A stretch of 64,000 bases of DNA from positions 47,516 through 111,515 of the forward strand of contig NZ_JAAOCA010000023.1 of the NCBI RefSeq assembly GCF_014694385.1, read 5' to 3'. Shown here piece by piece: positions 9,541-17,483 of the stretch. Position 1 is the first letter of the stretch, and the number at the start of each line of letters is the position of its first letter. The translations under genes were made by a program, and so were the position numbers. The DNA comes from Pseudomonas typographi. GTDB taxonomy: Bacteria; Pseudomonadota; Gammaproteobacteria; Pseudomonadales; Pseudomonadaceae. A model generated the notes under the pieces. It saw nothing but the letters and a program-made list of their open reading frames with translations, was not told where the DNA came from and searched no databases.

Positions 9541-9798
9541 AAGCAGCAACCCGTGGGGCGGCATGAGGGCTGGGGTGAACCGCCGTGGCGCTATTAGCCA
9601 AACGCCGGTTGGCTCATTTCCACTGCGGCTCAGACTCCTTGAAGGGCTTCCCAGGGTTGGCTTACGGTGCAGCGTACGCACCGCGGTAAACCGTCTCAGG
9701 GCAACAAGGGGCAGTAGGGCTCATCTCACGACTCAGGGGGTTCCTTCGGAACACTCAGCCTTCGTGGCACGGCGAGCGCCCATTCCAGGCCCTCCTAT
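9541..9798. other. Non-coding stretch between the metallophore operon and the hrp box
   Basis: No gene with a credible start, ribosome site or recognisable homology was found here on either strand. The base composition is like the neighbours. It marks the left edge of the accessory region. Confidence 0.5.
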
Positions 9799-9826
9799 GG
9801 AACCACATCAGTCATCAGACCACATA
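9799..9826 (+). promoter_or_regulatory. hrp box (HrpL sigma-factor promoter)
   Basis: GGAACC at 9799-9804, exactly 15 bases, then CCACATA at 9820-9826. This matches the published Pseudomonas hrp box consensus GGAACC-N15/16-CCACNNA at every fixed position, and the base before it is T, as in the extended consensus. It points toward the 484-residue gene starting at 10042, 216 bases downstream. HrpL drives type III secretion genes and effectors in plant-associated Pseudomonas. No other hrp box was seen in the window. Confidence 0.8.
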
Positions 9827-9860
9827 CTCACTGTCCGCCCGATGATGGGCGGCGGCTTTC

Positions 9861-9959
9861 ATGTGCATCACCCCCGTTGCCAATGATCCGTTCATTTCGC
9901 TACAAGGTGCGCCCCCGGCCGCGCAGGTCGTTTGCTGGAATGGCGCTCTCCGACAATGA
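9861..9959 (+). CDS. Possible 32-residue leader peptide between hrp box and effector candidate
   Basis: A short frame, MCITPVANDPFISLQGAP to stop, lies 35 bases after the hrp box and before the effector candidate. It has no clear ribosome site (only GGGCGGCGG upstream). It could be a decayed former effector start, a leader peptide, or chance. No chaperone-sized gene fits in this gap. Confidence 0.15.
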   Translation: MCITPVANDPFISLQGAPPAAQVVCWNGALRQ

Positions 9960-10041
9960 GGCCGGCCGATCCGAGCCAGGCTGTTAGTAGTGCTGTTTCC
10001 CTGCCAAACCCTGACCCTAGCTCGATAAGGAGGCATCACAC

Positions 10042-11496
10042 ATGGTTGATTCAATCAGAGCTCACTCTCCTCACTTGGCACCGTCCCTGGCTACAGATGA
10101 AGCTAGCCGTACGCACGGCGCTCGGCGATCTCGGGAAACGACACAACTCACGGGGATTACGGACCCGCAAGAGCGCGCCAATGTCCGTAGTTACATGGAG
10201 GGCCTCTTTGAGCCTTACCAGAAAAGCGACAGGCCTGGGGCTGCACACAACGGGCAAATCAAGGCGCTCGCCCGCAGCCGGGCCGACAAGCTACTGAGCC
10301 TGGGCGAGGATGAAGCGGCCATTCGCAAGACGATGGACAACGCCCACCGGCTGGATCGCTACGCCACGACCGGTACCGCGCTGGTGGGCGGCGTGCCGTT
10401 TTCCGGCATGGTGGCTCTGCAATTCGCCAAGCCAGGGGTTATTAGCGGGGCCACCCAATACCTGTTCGGCGAAATAGAAAACGCCGTGGCTAAAGCCGCG
10501 GCGGAGGGTGGTGTCGGCGGTATGGAGGCTCACTACCCGGATGAGTTCTTTCAACGATTATTCAAGGAGGCGAAGCAGGATTCGTTCTTCCTCAAGCCAC
10601 CTGCCGAGAAATTGCATGGTGCCCTGACCGATTCACTGACCCAAAAACAGCCCGGCAAGTTGCAGGAAGCGATGGAGGACGCCCTCCAGATTCAGACGTA
10701 TCTCGCACGCGCGTTTGCTACCAACTTAACGGCTGCCGTATTGACCGCCACCAACAAGGCGGCGCACGTCGAGACCTTCAACAAGTTTGCGGTGCCGCTC
10801 GGTAACTACCTGTCCGGCCTTGGCACGGCGCACCTCAAGCACAAGGCCCAGAATGGCCGCCATGAGCGGGGCGAAGCGCTACTGTTCGGGTTGAGGGACG
10901 CCGAGCCCAAGGCCAACTTCGATGAGGAAGAGGATTGGCTAAACGTTTACATGGCAGCGAAAAACGGCAGCCTATTGTCCGCCATGGGGCATGGCGGTGA
11001 ACGCATGGGCAACATGTTGCTCGGCGCTTTGGGCAATAGCCTTGATGCATTGGGTAAGGCCTTGACCAGCGCCAATAGCCTGGGCGGCGGGTATGTGGGG
11101 CTTGGCTTGACCTTCGCAGCCCGTGCAGCAGCGCAGCAGGCTGCTACGGCTTTAGTGTCCGGCGCATGGCAGAAGGCGGCCGTAGGTGGGGCTGTCAATT
11201 TCGTCGGAACGGGAGCGGCCTTCGGAATGTGGGCGTTCATCGCATCGTTGTCGAGCAAGCTGTCGGACGAAGGCAAGGCGTGGGTGAACGCTGACAACCA
11301 TGCGGCACCCAAAGCGGCCCTTGGCATCCGGGCAGCTCAGCAACTGCAGACCGAAACCGATGGTGGGAATCTTCGCCAGCGCACCCACCGGCTAAGGAAC
11401 CTGCGTGGTGATCTCGAGGCTCAAGTCGGTGATAACGCCCTAGCATTGAGCACCCTGGGGAGGGCCTCCAGTGCAGATACCTCTGGGCGAGCCTGA
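10042..11496 (+). CDS. Unknown 484-residue protein, candidate HrpL-regulated type III effector
   Basis: I do not recognise the family. The start is firm: AAGGAGG lies 8 bases before ATG and an in-frame stop lies just upstream. The hrp box at 9799 puts it under HrpL control. The first 50 residues are polar and Ser/Thr/Arg-rich with one acidic residue in the first 15, which fits a type III secretion signal; there is no Sec signal. The middle is helical and Ala-rich. Hydrophobic or glycine-rich stretches sit near residues 108-127, 348-372 and 378-404, so it may insert into a host membrane. A translocator-like or toxin role is also possible. Its 3' end is tail to tail with a LysR relic. Confidence 0.6.
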   Translation: MVDSIRAHSPHLAPSLATDEASRTHGARRSRETTQLTGITDPQERANVRSYMEGLFEPYQKSDRPGAAHNGQIKALARSRADKLLSLGEDEAAIRKTMDNAHRLDRYATTGTALVGGVPFSGMVALQFAKPGVISGATQYLFGEIENAVAKAAAEGGVGGMEAHYPDEFFQRLFKEAKQDSFFLKPPAEKLHGALTDSLTQKQPGKLQEAMEDALQIQTYLARAFATNLTAAVLTATNKAAHVETFNKFAVPLGNYLSGLGTAHLKHKAQNGRHERGEALLFGLRDAEPKANFDEEEDWLNVYMAAKNGSLLSAMGHGGERMGNMLLGALGNSLDALGKALTSANSLGGGYVGLGLTFAARAAAQQAATALVSGAWQKAAVGGAVNFVGTGAAFGMWAFIASLSSKLSDEGKAWVNADNHAAPKAALGIRAAQQLQTETDGGNLRQRTHRLRNLRGDLEAQVGDNALALSTLGRASSADTSGRA

Positions 11497-11885
11497 GTGG
11501 CCTGCCCATATCCACCCTGAATGGCTAGCCGGGGCCCGTTCAAGTGCATTGATGTGGATAACCCGGCCGAGCAGCTCCCTGAGCGCCGGGTTTTGGTTAT
11601 GCCGGCGCCAGGCAATGTACCTGGCGGTTTCCACAGGCGCCGCGTCGATTGGCTTGAACAGGATGCCCGGTGGCTGAGGGCTGCGCAAAGACGAGGGTAC
11701 GATGCCAACCCCCAGGCCGGCGCGCATCAGCCTCAGCAACGCATTGCTCTGGTACGCGCGCTGCACGTACCGTGGGGTGGGCGCCATGGCGGGTGAGCAG
11801 GCCGGCAATCAAATCATGCAAGTGTCGGCCTCCAGATCTTCGGCGTGGGGCCGGCTCAACCAGTCCAGATTGCGCGGTGTTCCAT
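11440..11885 (-). pseudogene. LysR regulator C-terminal remnant, 5' end lost
   Basis: This strand encodes the end of a LysR effector-binding domain: GTPRNLDWLSRPHAEDLEADT, then an in-frame TGA at 11809-11811, then YVQRAYQSNALLRLMRAGLGVGIVPSSL. The DNA-binding half is missing: homology stops at about 11885, six bases from the stop codon of the next gene (11892). The lower-GC peptide-use module therefore seems to have replaced the front of this regulator. The end overlaps the effector candidate's 3' end by about 57 bases, tail to tail. Confidence 0.7.
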
Positions 11886-11891
11886 GGCGGT

Positions 11892-13490
11892 TTAAAACAC
11901 CAGCGCCTGCCCGTCCTTGCGCGATTCGCTGGCGGCCACGTAATGCCCCTGTGGATGGCGCTGTATAATCTGGCACCCGCCAAACAGATGGTTAAGTTGG
12001 ACGTCCTCAATCTCAACCTGATGCCCTAGCGCGCGAAGCGCAGTCAGCAAGTTACGGTCCAGCGTATGTTCGACCATGACCCGCCGCCCGCCAATAATCC
12101 GCCAGCGTGGCGCATCAATGGCAGCCTGGGGGTTTTGCTTATACTGCATCACCCTGAGGGCTATCTGGAGGTGGCCTTGCGCCTGCATTGGCCCGCCCGT
12201 TAGACCAAAAGACATCAGCGGCTGGCCGCTGCCGTCAAGGGCAAACGCCGGGATGATGGTATGCAATGGGCGCTTGTTCGGTGCCACGCAGTTGGGGTGT
12301 CCGGTTTTAAGCACAAAGCCCGCACCCCGGTTTTGCAAGCTGATCCCAGTACTCGGAACCACAAGCCCCGACCCGAAGCCTTTATAGTTCGACTGGATAT
12401 AGGACACCATCATGCCGTTACTGTCGGCACTGGTGACATACACCGTTCCGCCTTCACGGGGCGCACCGTAACTGAAATCGCCGGCCTTGTGGGGGTCGAT
12501 CAACGCCGCCCGCTGCCGCAGATACTCATCCGTTAACAGCGAGTCGGCGGGTAACAGCATACTGTCGATATCGGCGATATGATTGTCCAGATCCGCCAGC
12601 GCCAGTTTCATGGCCTCAATGGATAAATGCAGCACCTCAATGGAATCGGGCGCATACCGGCCGATATCCAACTGTTCCAGAATACCCAGCGCCATCAGCA
12701 TGGCGATCCCCTGCCCGTTGGGTGGCAATTCATGCACCGTGCCGCCGGCGAAAGTGCGAGACAGTGGCTGGACCCAGTCGGTACGATGATTATTCAGATC
12801 GTCAAGGGTCATGGCCCCGCCGCATTGCTTGATAAAAGCGATGGTTTTTTCGGCCAGCTCGCCGCGATAGAAGGCCTCACCATTACTTTCGGCGATTAGC
12901 GACAGCGAGCGCGCCTGATCAGGATTTTTAAAGCATTCGCCGGCGCGGGGAGCACGGCCATCGGGGGCGAAGCAGGTGCTGAAACCCGGTTGGTCTTTGA
13001 GCAATGCCAGATTTTTGTGCCATAGCAGACTCACCAGCGGCGAAACAGGAAAGCCCTGCTGCGCATAATCAATTGCTGGCTGAGCCAATGTGGTCAGCGG
13101 CAGGGAGCCAAAGCGATGCGCCAGTTCCACCCAGGCGGACACCGCGCCGGGTACGGTTATCGAATCGTAGCCCCGCATCGGCATCTCGCTTCGGCCGGCG
13201 AAATACGCTTCGTTCCACGCCGCCGGCGCGCGGCCCGACGCATTAAGGGCATGCAGTTGTTTGCCGTCCCATACCATGGCGAACGCATCGCTGCCCATGC
13301 CGCAGCCGGTCGGTTCCACAACTGTGAGCGCCATGGCGGTGGCGAGCGCCGCGTCCACCGCATTTCCGCCCTGCATCAACATTCTCATCCCGGCCTGCGC
13401 GGCCAACGGCTGCGAGGTCGCTACGGCATTGCGCCCCATCATAACTGGCCGGTAAGAGGGATAGGCAATATTGAAATCAATATCCTTCAT
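11892..13490 (-). CDS. Gamma-glutamyltransferase family protein (YwrD-like)
   Basis: A 532-residue member of the gamma-glutamyltranspeptidase family (Ntn hydrolases), which transfer or hydrolyse gamma-glutamyl groups. It has the opening NAVATSQPLAAQAGMRMLMQGGNAVDAALATAMAL and the central GGTVYVTSADSNGMMVSYIQSNYKGFGSG, where a Thr starts the small subunit. FGLTGGPMQAQGHLQ comes near the end. No signal peptide is visible, as in YwrD-type members. GC and codon use are clearly lower than the surroundings, suggesting transfer. It lies behind a dipeptide-binding protein gene, so it may process imported peptides such as glutathione. Confidence 0.9.
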   Translation of the reverse strand: MKDIDFNIAYPSYRPVMMGRNAVATSQPLAAQAGMRMLMQGGNAVDAALATAMALTVVEPTGCGMGSDAFAMVWDGKQLHALNASGRAPAAWNEAYFAGRSEMPMRGYDSITVPGAVSAWVELAHRFGSLPLTTLAQPAIDYAQQGFPVSPLVSLLWHKNLALLKDQPGFSTCFAPDGRAPRAGECFKNPDQARSLSLIAESNGEAFYRGELAEKTIAFIKQCGGAMTLDDLNNHRTDWVQPLSRTFAGGTVHELPPNGQGIAMLMALGILEQLDIGRYAPDSIEVLHLSIEAMKLALADLDNHIADIDSMLLPADSLLTDEYLRQRAALIDPHKAGDFSYGAPREGGTVYVTSADSNGMMVSYIQSNYKGFGSGLVVPSTGISLQNRGAGFVLKTGHPNCVAPNKRPLHTIIPAFALDGSGQPLMSFGLTGGPMQAQGHLQIALRVMQYKQNPQAAIDAPRWRIIGGRRVMVEHTLDRNLLTALRALGHQVEIEDVQLNHLFGGCQIIQRHPQGHYVAASESRKDGQALVF

Positions 13491-13504
13491 CGTATTATCC
13501 TGTT

Positions 13505-13564
13505 TTATCCAGATCGGGGATCGAGTGCGTCGCGTAGTCCCTCACCCAATAAGTAAAGCCGTGT
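13505..13564 (-). pseudogene. C-terminal tail of a dipeptide ABC permease (DppC/GsiD type)
   Basis: Immediately before the gamma-glutamyltransferase start, the minus strand reads RLYLLGEGLRDALDPRSG and a stop. That is the standard C-terminus of DppC/GsiD permeases (LLGDGLRDALDPR). The rest of the gene is absent; a stop appears a few codons further upstream. This is good evidence that a dppBC pair once stood between the binding protein and the transferase gene and was deleted. Confidence 0.6.
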
Positions 13565-13914
13565 AACGCGTGGACCCTAGCCACCCTGGGAGGGCGATAG
13601 ACATCGACGGTGCTGCTCTGGTGTTTCAGCAGTTGGCTGCACAATTTTGATGAGGCCTTTTGCCGCGGTGTTGCGTTGCCGCACTTCGCCATAGCCCTGC
13701 TATGGCGACAACAGTCATACGTCAACGCTTATGTAAACTTCTGAAACATCACGCTGGACTCTGTACGAAATATCTAGCCAGGATTGGATCGCCTGGTATG
13801 TCTGCAGGCCGAAAACAGTTACGGTGGGAAGCAATAGTGTTGGTATTGCCGGTACCCGTCGTTTGCGAATGATCGCCACTATCTGTTTAGCCAATTGCTT
13901 GTCATTCGGTTAGA
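13565..13914. other. Scar where permease genes are missing, with half a hairpin element
   Basis: No intact gene. On the minus strand just after the binding-protein gene, one frame reads RKRRVPAIPTLLLPTVTVFGL (about 13820-13890), reminiscent of the first helix of a DppB permease, but it lacks a clear start and soon loses similarity. A perfect hairpin (9-bp arms, 13687-13707) sits in the middle and is listed separately. I read the segment as debris of a deletion. Confidence 0.4.
13653..13707. repeat. Truncated copy of a hairpin repeat (CATAGC/GCTATG core)
   Basis: CGCCATAGC, a 3-base loop, then GCTATGGCG form a perfect hairpin at 13687-13707, preceded by CCTTTTGCCGC. The element at 47131-47202 has the same order (CCTTTTGCTGC, then a CATAGC/GCTATG core) with a complete right arm. 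The right arm is missing here, so this looks like half an element. Confidence 0.5.
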
Positions 13915-15432
13915 TCATTGACTAAAGGTCACATCAGCCAGACGCAATAATGCGTCGGGATACGGTGAGAACCCTTTCACCTTTTTATTGATGGCGAACA
14001 TCCGCGGTTCGAAATAGAGATAGGCTATAGGCATATCGGCCTGCAACTGCTGAACCACATTGGTGTAGAGCGCTTTGCGCTGGCTGGTATCATTGCTTTG
14101 GCGGGCCGCCAACAGCCATTTGTCCACCTGCTCGTTGCTGTAACGGCCATCATTGAGCGCGCCGCGCGTCGCTACGAACGAATAGACGTCACCATCGGGA
14201 TCCGGGCGGCCAGACCATGACGATAGCGCCAGTTCGAAGTCTCCGGACGATAACCGGCTAAGCAGCATGGCGTGCTCCGTCATTTGCAGGCTGACATCAA
14301 AACCGGCCTCGGCTTCCATGGATTGAATCACCTGGGCGACCTGTTGAGCCACCGGGTCGTTTGGCACCATCAGCGTGACGTGCAATGGCGAGGTAATCCC
14401 GGCATCGGCCAGCAAAGCACGCGCTTTGGCAGCATCCCTCGGAGGGATAGGCCGCTCGACATGATAAGGGCTGGCATCGGTAAAGGGCTGGTTGGCCGGC
14501 GTATATAGCCCCCCGAATACCACCTGGTTGATGGCATCGCGGTCGAGGCCCCATGAAAACGCCTGCCTGACTCGCGTATCGGTAGCCAACGGGCTGGTCG
14601 CTGTGGTTTGTCCATGGCCAATATTGAAAACCACGCTCATATAGCCCAGCGGCGTGGGCTTAGCCAGCATTAAGTTGTTATCCGACGTTACCGTCTTTAC
14701 GTCGCTGGCCGCTATCCAGTCGACCAGATCCAGATCGCCGGCCCGCAAATTGGCCAAGCGAACAGACGCATCGGGCACCGGCAGGAAGATTACTTTGTCA
14801 AAATGATAAGGTTTAGGGTTCCAGTACTGATTGAAGCGGGTCAGTACGATGCGATCCTGCTGTACCCGGCTGTCGAACTGATAAGGCCCCGAACATACCG
14901 GATGGGCGGCGACGTTCCCTTTGGCCGTGGCTTCGGGGGCCAGCATGGCGCCGGCGCGATCGGTTAATTGTGATAACAACGCCGCATCAGGGGTTTTAAG
15001 GTTAAAAACAATGGTGTAGGGGTCAGCCACCTCTACCGTACTGATGGATGAAATTTCGCTCTTTCGTGTGGAGCCCGGTAAGGTAAGTTCGCGCTCGATA
15101 TTGTATTTGACAGCGGCGGCATCGAATTTTTCGCCATCATGGAAAACCACGCCCTGGCGCAAATGCATCGTCAGTACTTGATTATCCGCGCTCCAGGACC
15201 AATCGGTTGCCAGTCCGGGAACAATATTCAGATGGGCATCGATATCCACCAGGCGGTCGCATAGCGCATTGAAGATAAACCGGCCGGTGTAGGAGCGTGA
15301 CGTCACTGGGTCGAGCTGGTCCGGATCGCTACTTATACCCACCCGCAGCACCGTTTCCGCCTCGGTGAAACCACTGGCAGCCAGCATTATCAAACTGCTG
15401 AAACCGAGAAAAAGCCGGGAACTTATTTTCAT
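13915..15432 (-). CDS. ABC transporter substrate-binding protein, dipeptide/glutathione type
   Basis: A 505-residue periplasmic protein of solute-binding family 5 (DppA/GsiB class). It has a signal peptide (LFLGFSSLIMLAASGFTEA-ETV), then LRVGISSDPDQLDPVTSRSYTGRFIFNALCDRLVDID, the usual opening of the family, and LTMHLRQGVVFHDGEKFDAAAVKYNIER, its signature region. It binds peptides or peptide-like ligands. The permease and ATPase genes expected behind it are missing apart from a DppC tail, so it is an orphan unless it borrows another system. Composition is lower in GC than the Pseudomonas genes around it. Confidence 0.92.
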   Translation of the reverse strand: MKISSRLFLGFSSLIMLAASGFTEAETVLRVGISSDPDQLDPVTSRSYTGRFIFNALCDRLVDIDAHLNIVPGLATDWSWSADNQVLTMHLRQGVVFHDGEKFDAAAVKYNIERELTLPGSTRKSEISSISTVEVADPYTIVFNLKTPDAALLSQLTDRAGAMLAPEATAKGNVAAHPVCSGPYQFDSRVQQDRIVLTRFNQYWNPKPYHFDKVIFLPVPDASVRLANLRAGDLDLVDWIAASDVKTVTSDNNLMLAKPTPLGYMSVVFNIGHGQTTATSPLATDTRVRQAFSWGLDRDAINQVVFGGLYTPANQPFTDASPYHVERPIPPRDAAKARALLADAGITSPLHVTLMVPNDPVAQQVAQVIQSMEAEAGFDVSLQMTEHAMLLSRLSSGDFELALSSWSGRPDPDGDVYSFVATRGALNDGRYSNEQVDKWLLAARQSNDTSQRKALYTNVVQQLQADMPIAYLYFEPRMFAINKKVKGFSPYPDALLRLADVTFSQ

Positions 15433-15782
15433 CGATATTTACCTTTTGGCATGACAGCTGTTTATGGAAAACTGACGTTCAAAAAGCGCATGGCGTTTTA
15501 GAAACGCCTCGGATAAGGGGACGCGACGATAACCGCGTCATGTTGCAACACCCGCCAACGATGGCGGATACCGACCGTGAAAAGCCCCGGGCAAATCTAT
15601 TGTTTTCGACAATTCGCCGACCCTTGTGCTGGCGCACGTTGAATCCCACTCGGAGCCGTCCGGCTCTAAGCACGCTGCGCCCCGGGCGTGGCTTGAGCGC
15701 GGACCGGTGGTGTCCATTAGCTGGCTCACTGGTCTTATCCCCTTTCAGGGCGGGTGACTGTGGTTGTGAAGCACGCTCGCGT
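15433..15782. other. Intergenic region between binding-protein gene and GntR gene
   Basis: About 350 bases with no convincing gene on either strand. It contains a short hairpin at 15492-15508 (listed separately). ATCGATATT right at the binding-protein start (15431-15439) matches part of the palindrome in front of the GntR gene and could be a weak operator half. Confidence 0.4.
15488..15510 (-). terminator. Possible terminator hairpin after the GntR gene
   Basis: GGCGTTT and AAACGCC flank a 3-base loop (15492-15508). On the minus strand the hairpin is followed, a few bases later, by CTTTTTG. It lies 280 bases after the GntR stop and about 55 bases before the binding-protein start, so it could end the regulator transcript or attenuate the downstream gene. 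The T-run is short. Confidence 0.35.
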
Positions 15783-16499
15783 TCAGGCCTGGTTGTTCAC
15801 CCTTATCGCGCGCATCGCGCTGAGTCCGCGTTGCCAAACGGCTAGAATGTGCGCCTCGATCTCCTCCTCGGCGGCCGCTTCGTCAGGTATCGACAGCGCA
15901 TCGATCAATCGCTGATGGGTGAACGCGTTCTCCGCCCGCTTGCTGCGCCGCTCCATTTCGCTATAAATGGCCCGGGAGTAGGCGAATGACAGCCGATGCA
16001 TGTGCAGCATGCAGCGACCCAGTACCGGCTCCAGCACCGGCAGTCTGGCGCAGCGGAACAGCGAGAGATGAAAGGCGTGATCGCACTCCATCGAGGCGTA
16101 AAAATGACCTTGCGCACTGTTTTCATGCATCTCATGGATCAATCCGCCCAGCGTCGTGAGCAACTTGTCATCGTAGCGCGCTCGAGCACAACGAAAGCCG
16201 AGTCGCTCCAAGCGCAGCCTAATCGCCAGCAGTTCCTCTGCCTCACTCAGGCCGATTCCAGCAATCTGAGTACCTCGATAACCATCGCGAAATACCAGCC
16301 CCTCTTCGGCGAGCCGCATCAACGCCTCGCGGACGGTGCCCTGACTCGTAGAGAACTCAAGCGCCAATGCGGTTTCGAGCAGCACATCGCCCGCCAGCCG
16401 TTTCCCCAGCACGATCTCTTCGCGCAAGAGATGAAATATATGGTCGACTTTGCGCGTGATGCGCTTGGCCCCGGTTTTCGAGCTTGGCAGAACAGACAT
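15783..16499 (-). CDS. GntR-family regulator, FCD (FadR) subfamily
   Basis: A 238-residue transcription factor. The start MSVLPSSKTGAKR at 16499 has GAGG six bases upstream. The N-terminal winged helix-turn-helix is visible (LREEIVLGKRLAGDVLLETALALEFSTSQGTVREALMRLAEEGLV), followed by an all-helical FCD domain with metal-binding style residues (ECDHAFHLSLFRCA, near residue 150). It lies upstream of the peptide-binding gene in the same direction, so it probably controls that module. A perfect palindrome precedes it at 16535-16554. Confidence 0.9.
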   Translation of the reverse strand: MSVLPSSKTGAKRITRKVDHIFHLLREEIVLGKRLAGDVLLETALALEFSTSQGTVREALMRLAEEGLVFRDGYRGTQIAGIGLSEAEELLAIRLRLERLGFRCARARYDDKLLTTLGGLIHEMHENSAQGHFYASMECDHAFHLSLFRCARLPVLEPVLGRCMLHMHRLSFAYSRAIYSEMERRSKRAENAFTHQRLIDALSIPDEAAAEEEIEAHILAVWQRGLSAMRAIRVNNQA

Positions 16500-16534
16500 C
16501 GATACCTCGATACGAACGCAGATCAAATGTTGAC

Positions 16535-16554
16535 TATCAATATCGATATTGATA
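16535..16554. promoter_or_regulatory. Perfect 20-bp palindrome, likely operator of the GntR regulator
   Basis: TATCAATATCGATATTGATA reads identically on both strands and lies 36 bases before the regulator start. A 20-bp perfect palindrome that is 80% AT is very unlikely by chance in this DNA. GntR dimers bind such sites, so autoregulation is the simplest reading. Confidence 0.65.
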
Positions 16555-16568
16555 ATTGGCTTTTGCAA

Positions 16569-17021
16569 ATCCTGCGCCAGCTATCGACGATGCCGTGTGG
16601 CGACGGCGGTAGGTCGAAAGGCCTGCAGCGTGCATCGCGGTGTGCGGAAAAGGCCTTGCACAGGGCCGCTTGGCGAGCTTTTACGTCCGACGCTCGTTCT
16701 AAAGCCCGCAACTTGCCATACTCATAGCCGCTTTCGGGCTGTCCGTAGGTGTGACAAAGCGAAGATGGGTTACCCGGAGTCGCCGAACCGCTCCTTATGG
16801 GCCTATGGGGTTAATGGCGGCCGCCATCGGTATCGCGGTTGCCATATCGCTACCAAATATCGCCTCGGTCATTGTCTCGAAGCGCTATGGGCATGGCGGT
16901 AGCTCGGCCGCTGGCAGATTGTCAGAGCGTCGCTGAAAACCCTTGCCAACCTATGCTGGCGGGTTATCGTCTAACGAGAGTGGTTTGATGCCTATGCTCA
17001 CCCAGTGCCCCGTTTTGGGCG
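16569..17021. other. Intergenic junction with no intact gene
   Basis: About 450 bases at the right edge of the lower-GC module. A + strand frame from 16751 contains a hydrophobic stretch (GLMAAAIGIAVAISLPNIASVIV) that could be one helix of a lost transporter, but I cannot assign it and it has no ribosome site. The missing front half of the LysR gene at 11.5 kb was looked for here and not found. Confidence 0.35.
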
Positions 17022-17483
17022 CTAGATGATCCGTTCGCAGCCGCTGTCGACAGGCGTGTCAGGCTGCTCAGGGGGTGGCTCGCGACCATCGGTGGCGTGC
17101 GGCGCGTCGACCACCAGGCCGGGTGAAACCCGCCGGATGCGTCGATCGGCGTGGTAGGCACCGTCATCGTTGTGCCGCAAGTACAGGCGTGCGCAGGCCA
17201 CGCACGCCCACACGCCACATTGGTTATAGGGGTAGTAGTGCGGCGCGATAGGGGCCTCTGGGGCCCAATAAGACGTCCCGTTGGGGTGGTATTCCTCGAT
17301 GGTTGCGTCTTCAGGCGCGAACCTGGCCAGCGTGCCCACGTCGACGAAGTGCTCTTCTCGGTAGGCCACCGGCCAACTGCTCCAACCGCTCAGGTCACGG
17401 GCTAAGCAGTGGCAGGCCGGGGCTTGGGCCAGCGCGGCTTCCGAGCAGGCGGCCAGCAGCTTCGCGTCAAACACACGAGTCAT
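17022..17483 (-). CDS. Conserved hypothetical protein, Cys/His-rich
   Basis: A 153-residue protein of unknown function. The start MTRVFDAKLLAACSEAAL is chosen because AAGGAT precedes it; the longer frame to 17618 is not supported. It has no signal peptide or membrane helix. The centre reads CHCLARDLSGWSSWPVAYREEHF and later PRYY-like PHYYPYNQCGVWACVACARLYLRH, where a C-x4-C-x2-C pattern and a nearby His suggest metal or zinc binding. From memory, similar proteins occur in other Pseudomonas. No function is known to me. Confidence 0.7.
   Translation of the reverse strand: MTRVFDAKLLAACSEAALAQAPACHCLARDLSGWSSWPVAYREEHFVDVGTLARFAPEDATIEEYHPNGTSYWAPEAPIAPHYYPYNQCGVWACVACARLYLRHNDDGAYHADRRIRRVSPGLVVDAPHATDGREPPPEQPDTPVDSGCERII

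Noticed and set aside
8455..9681. A 408-codon minus-strand frame opposite the binding-protein gene
   Set aside because: Antisense to a clear operon member, no ribosome site, no family.
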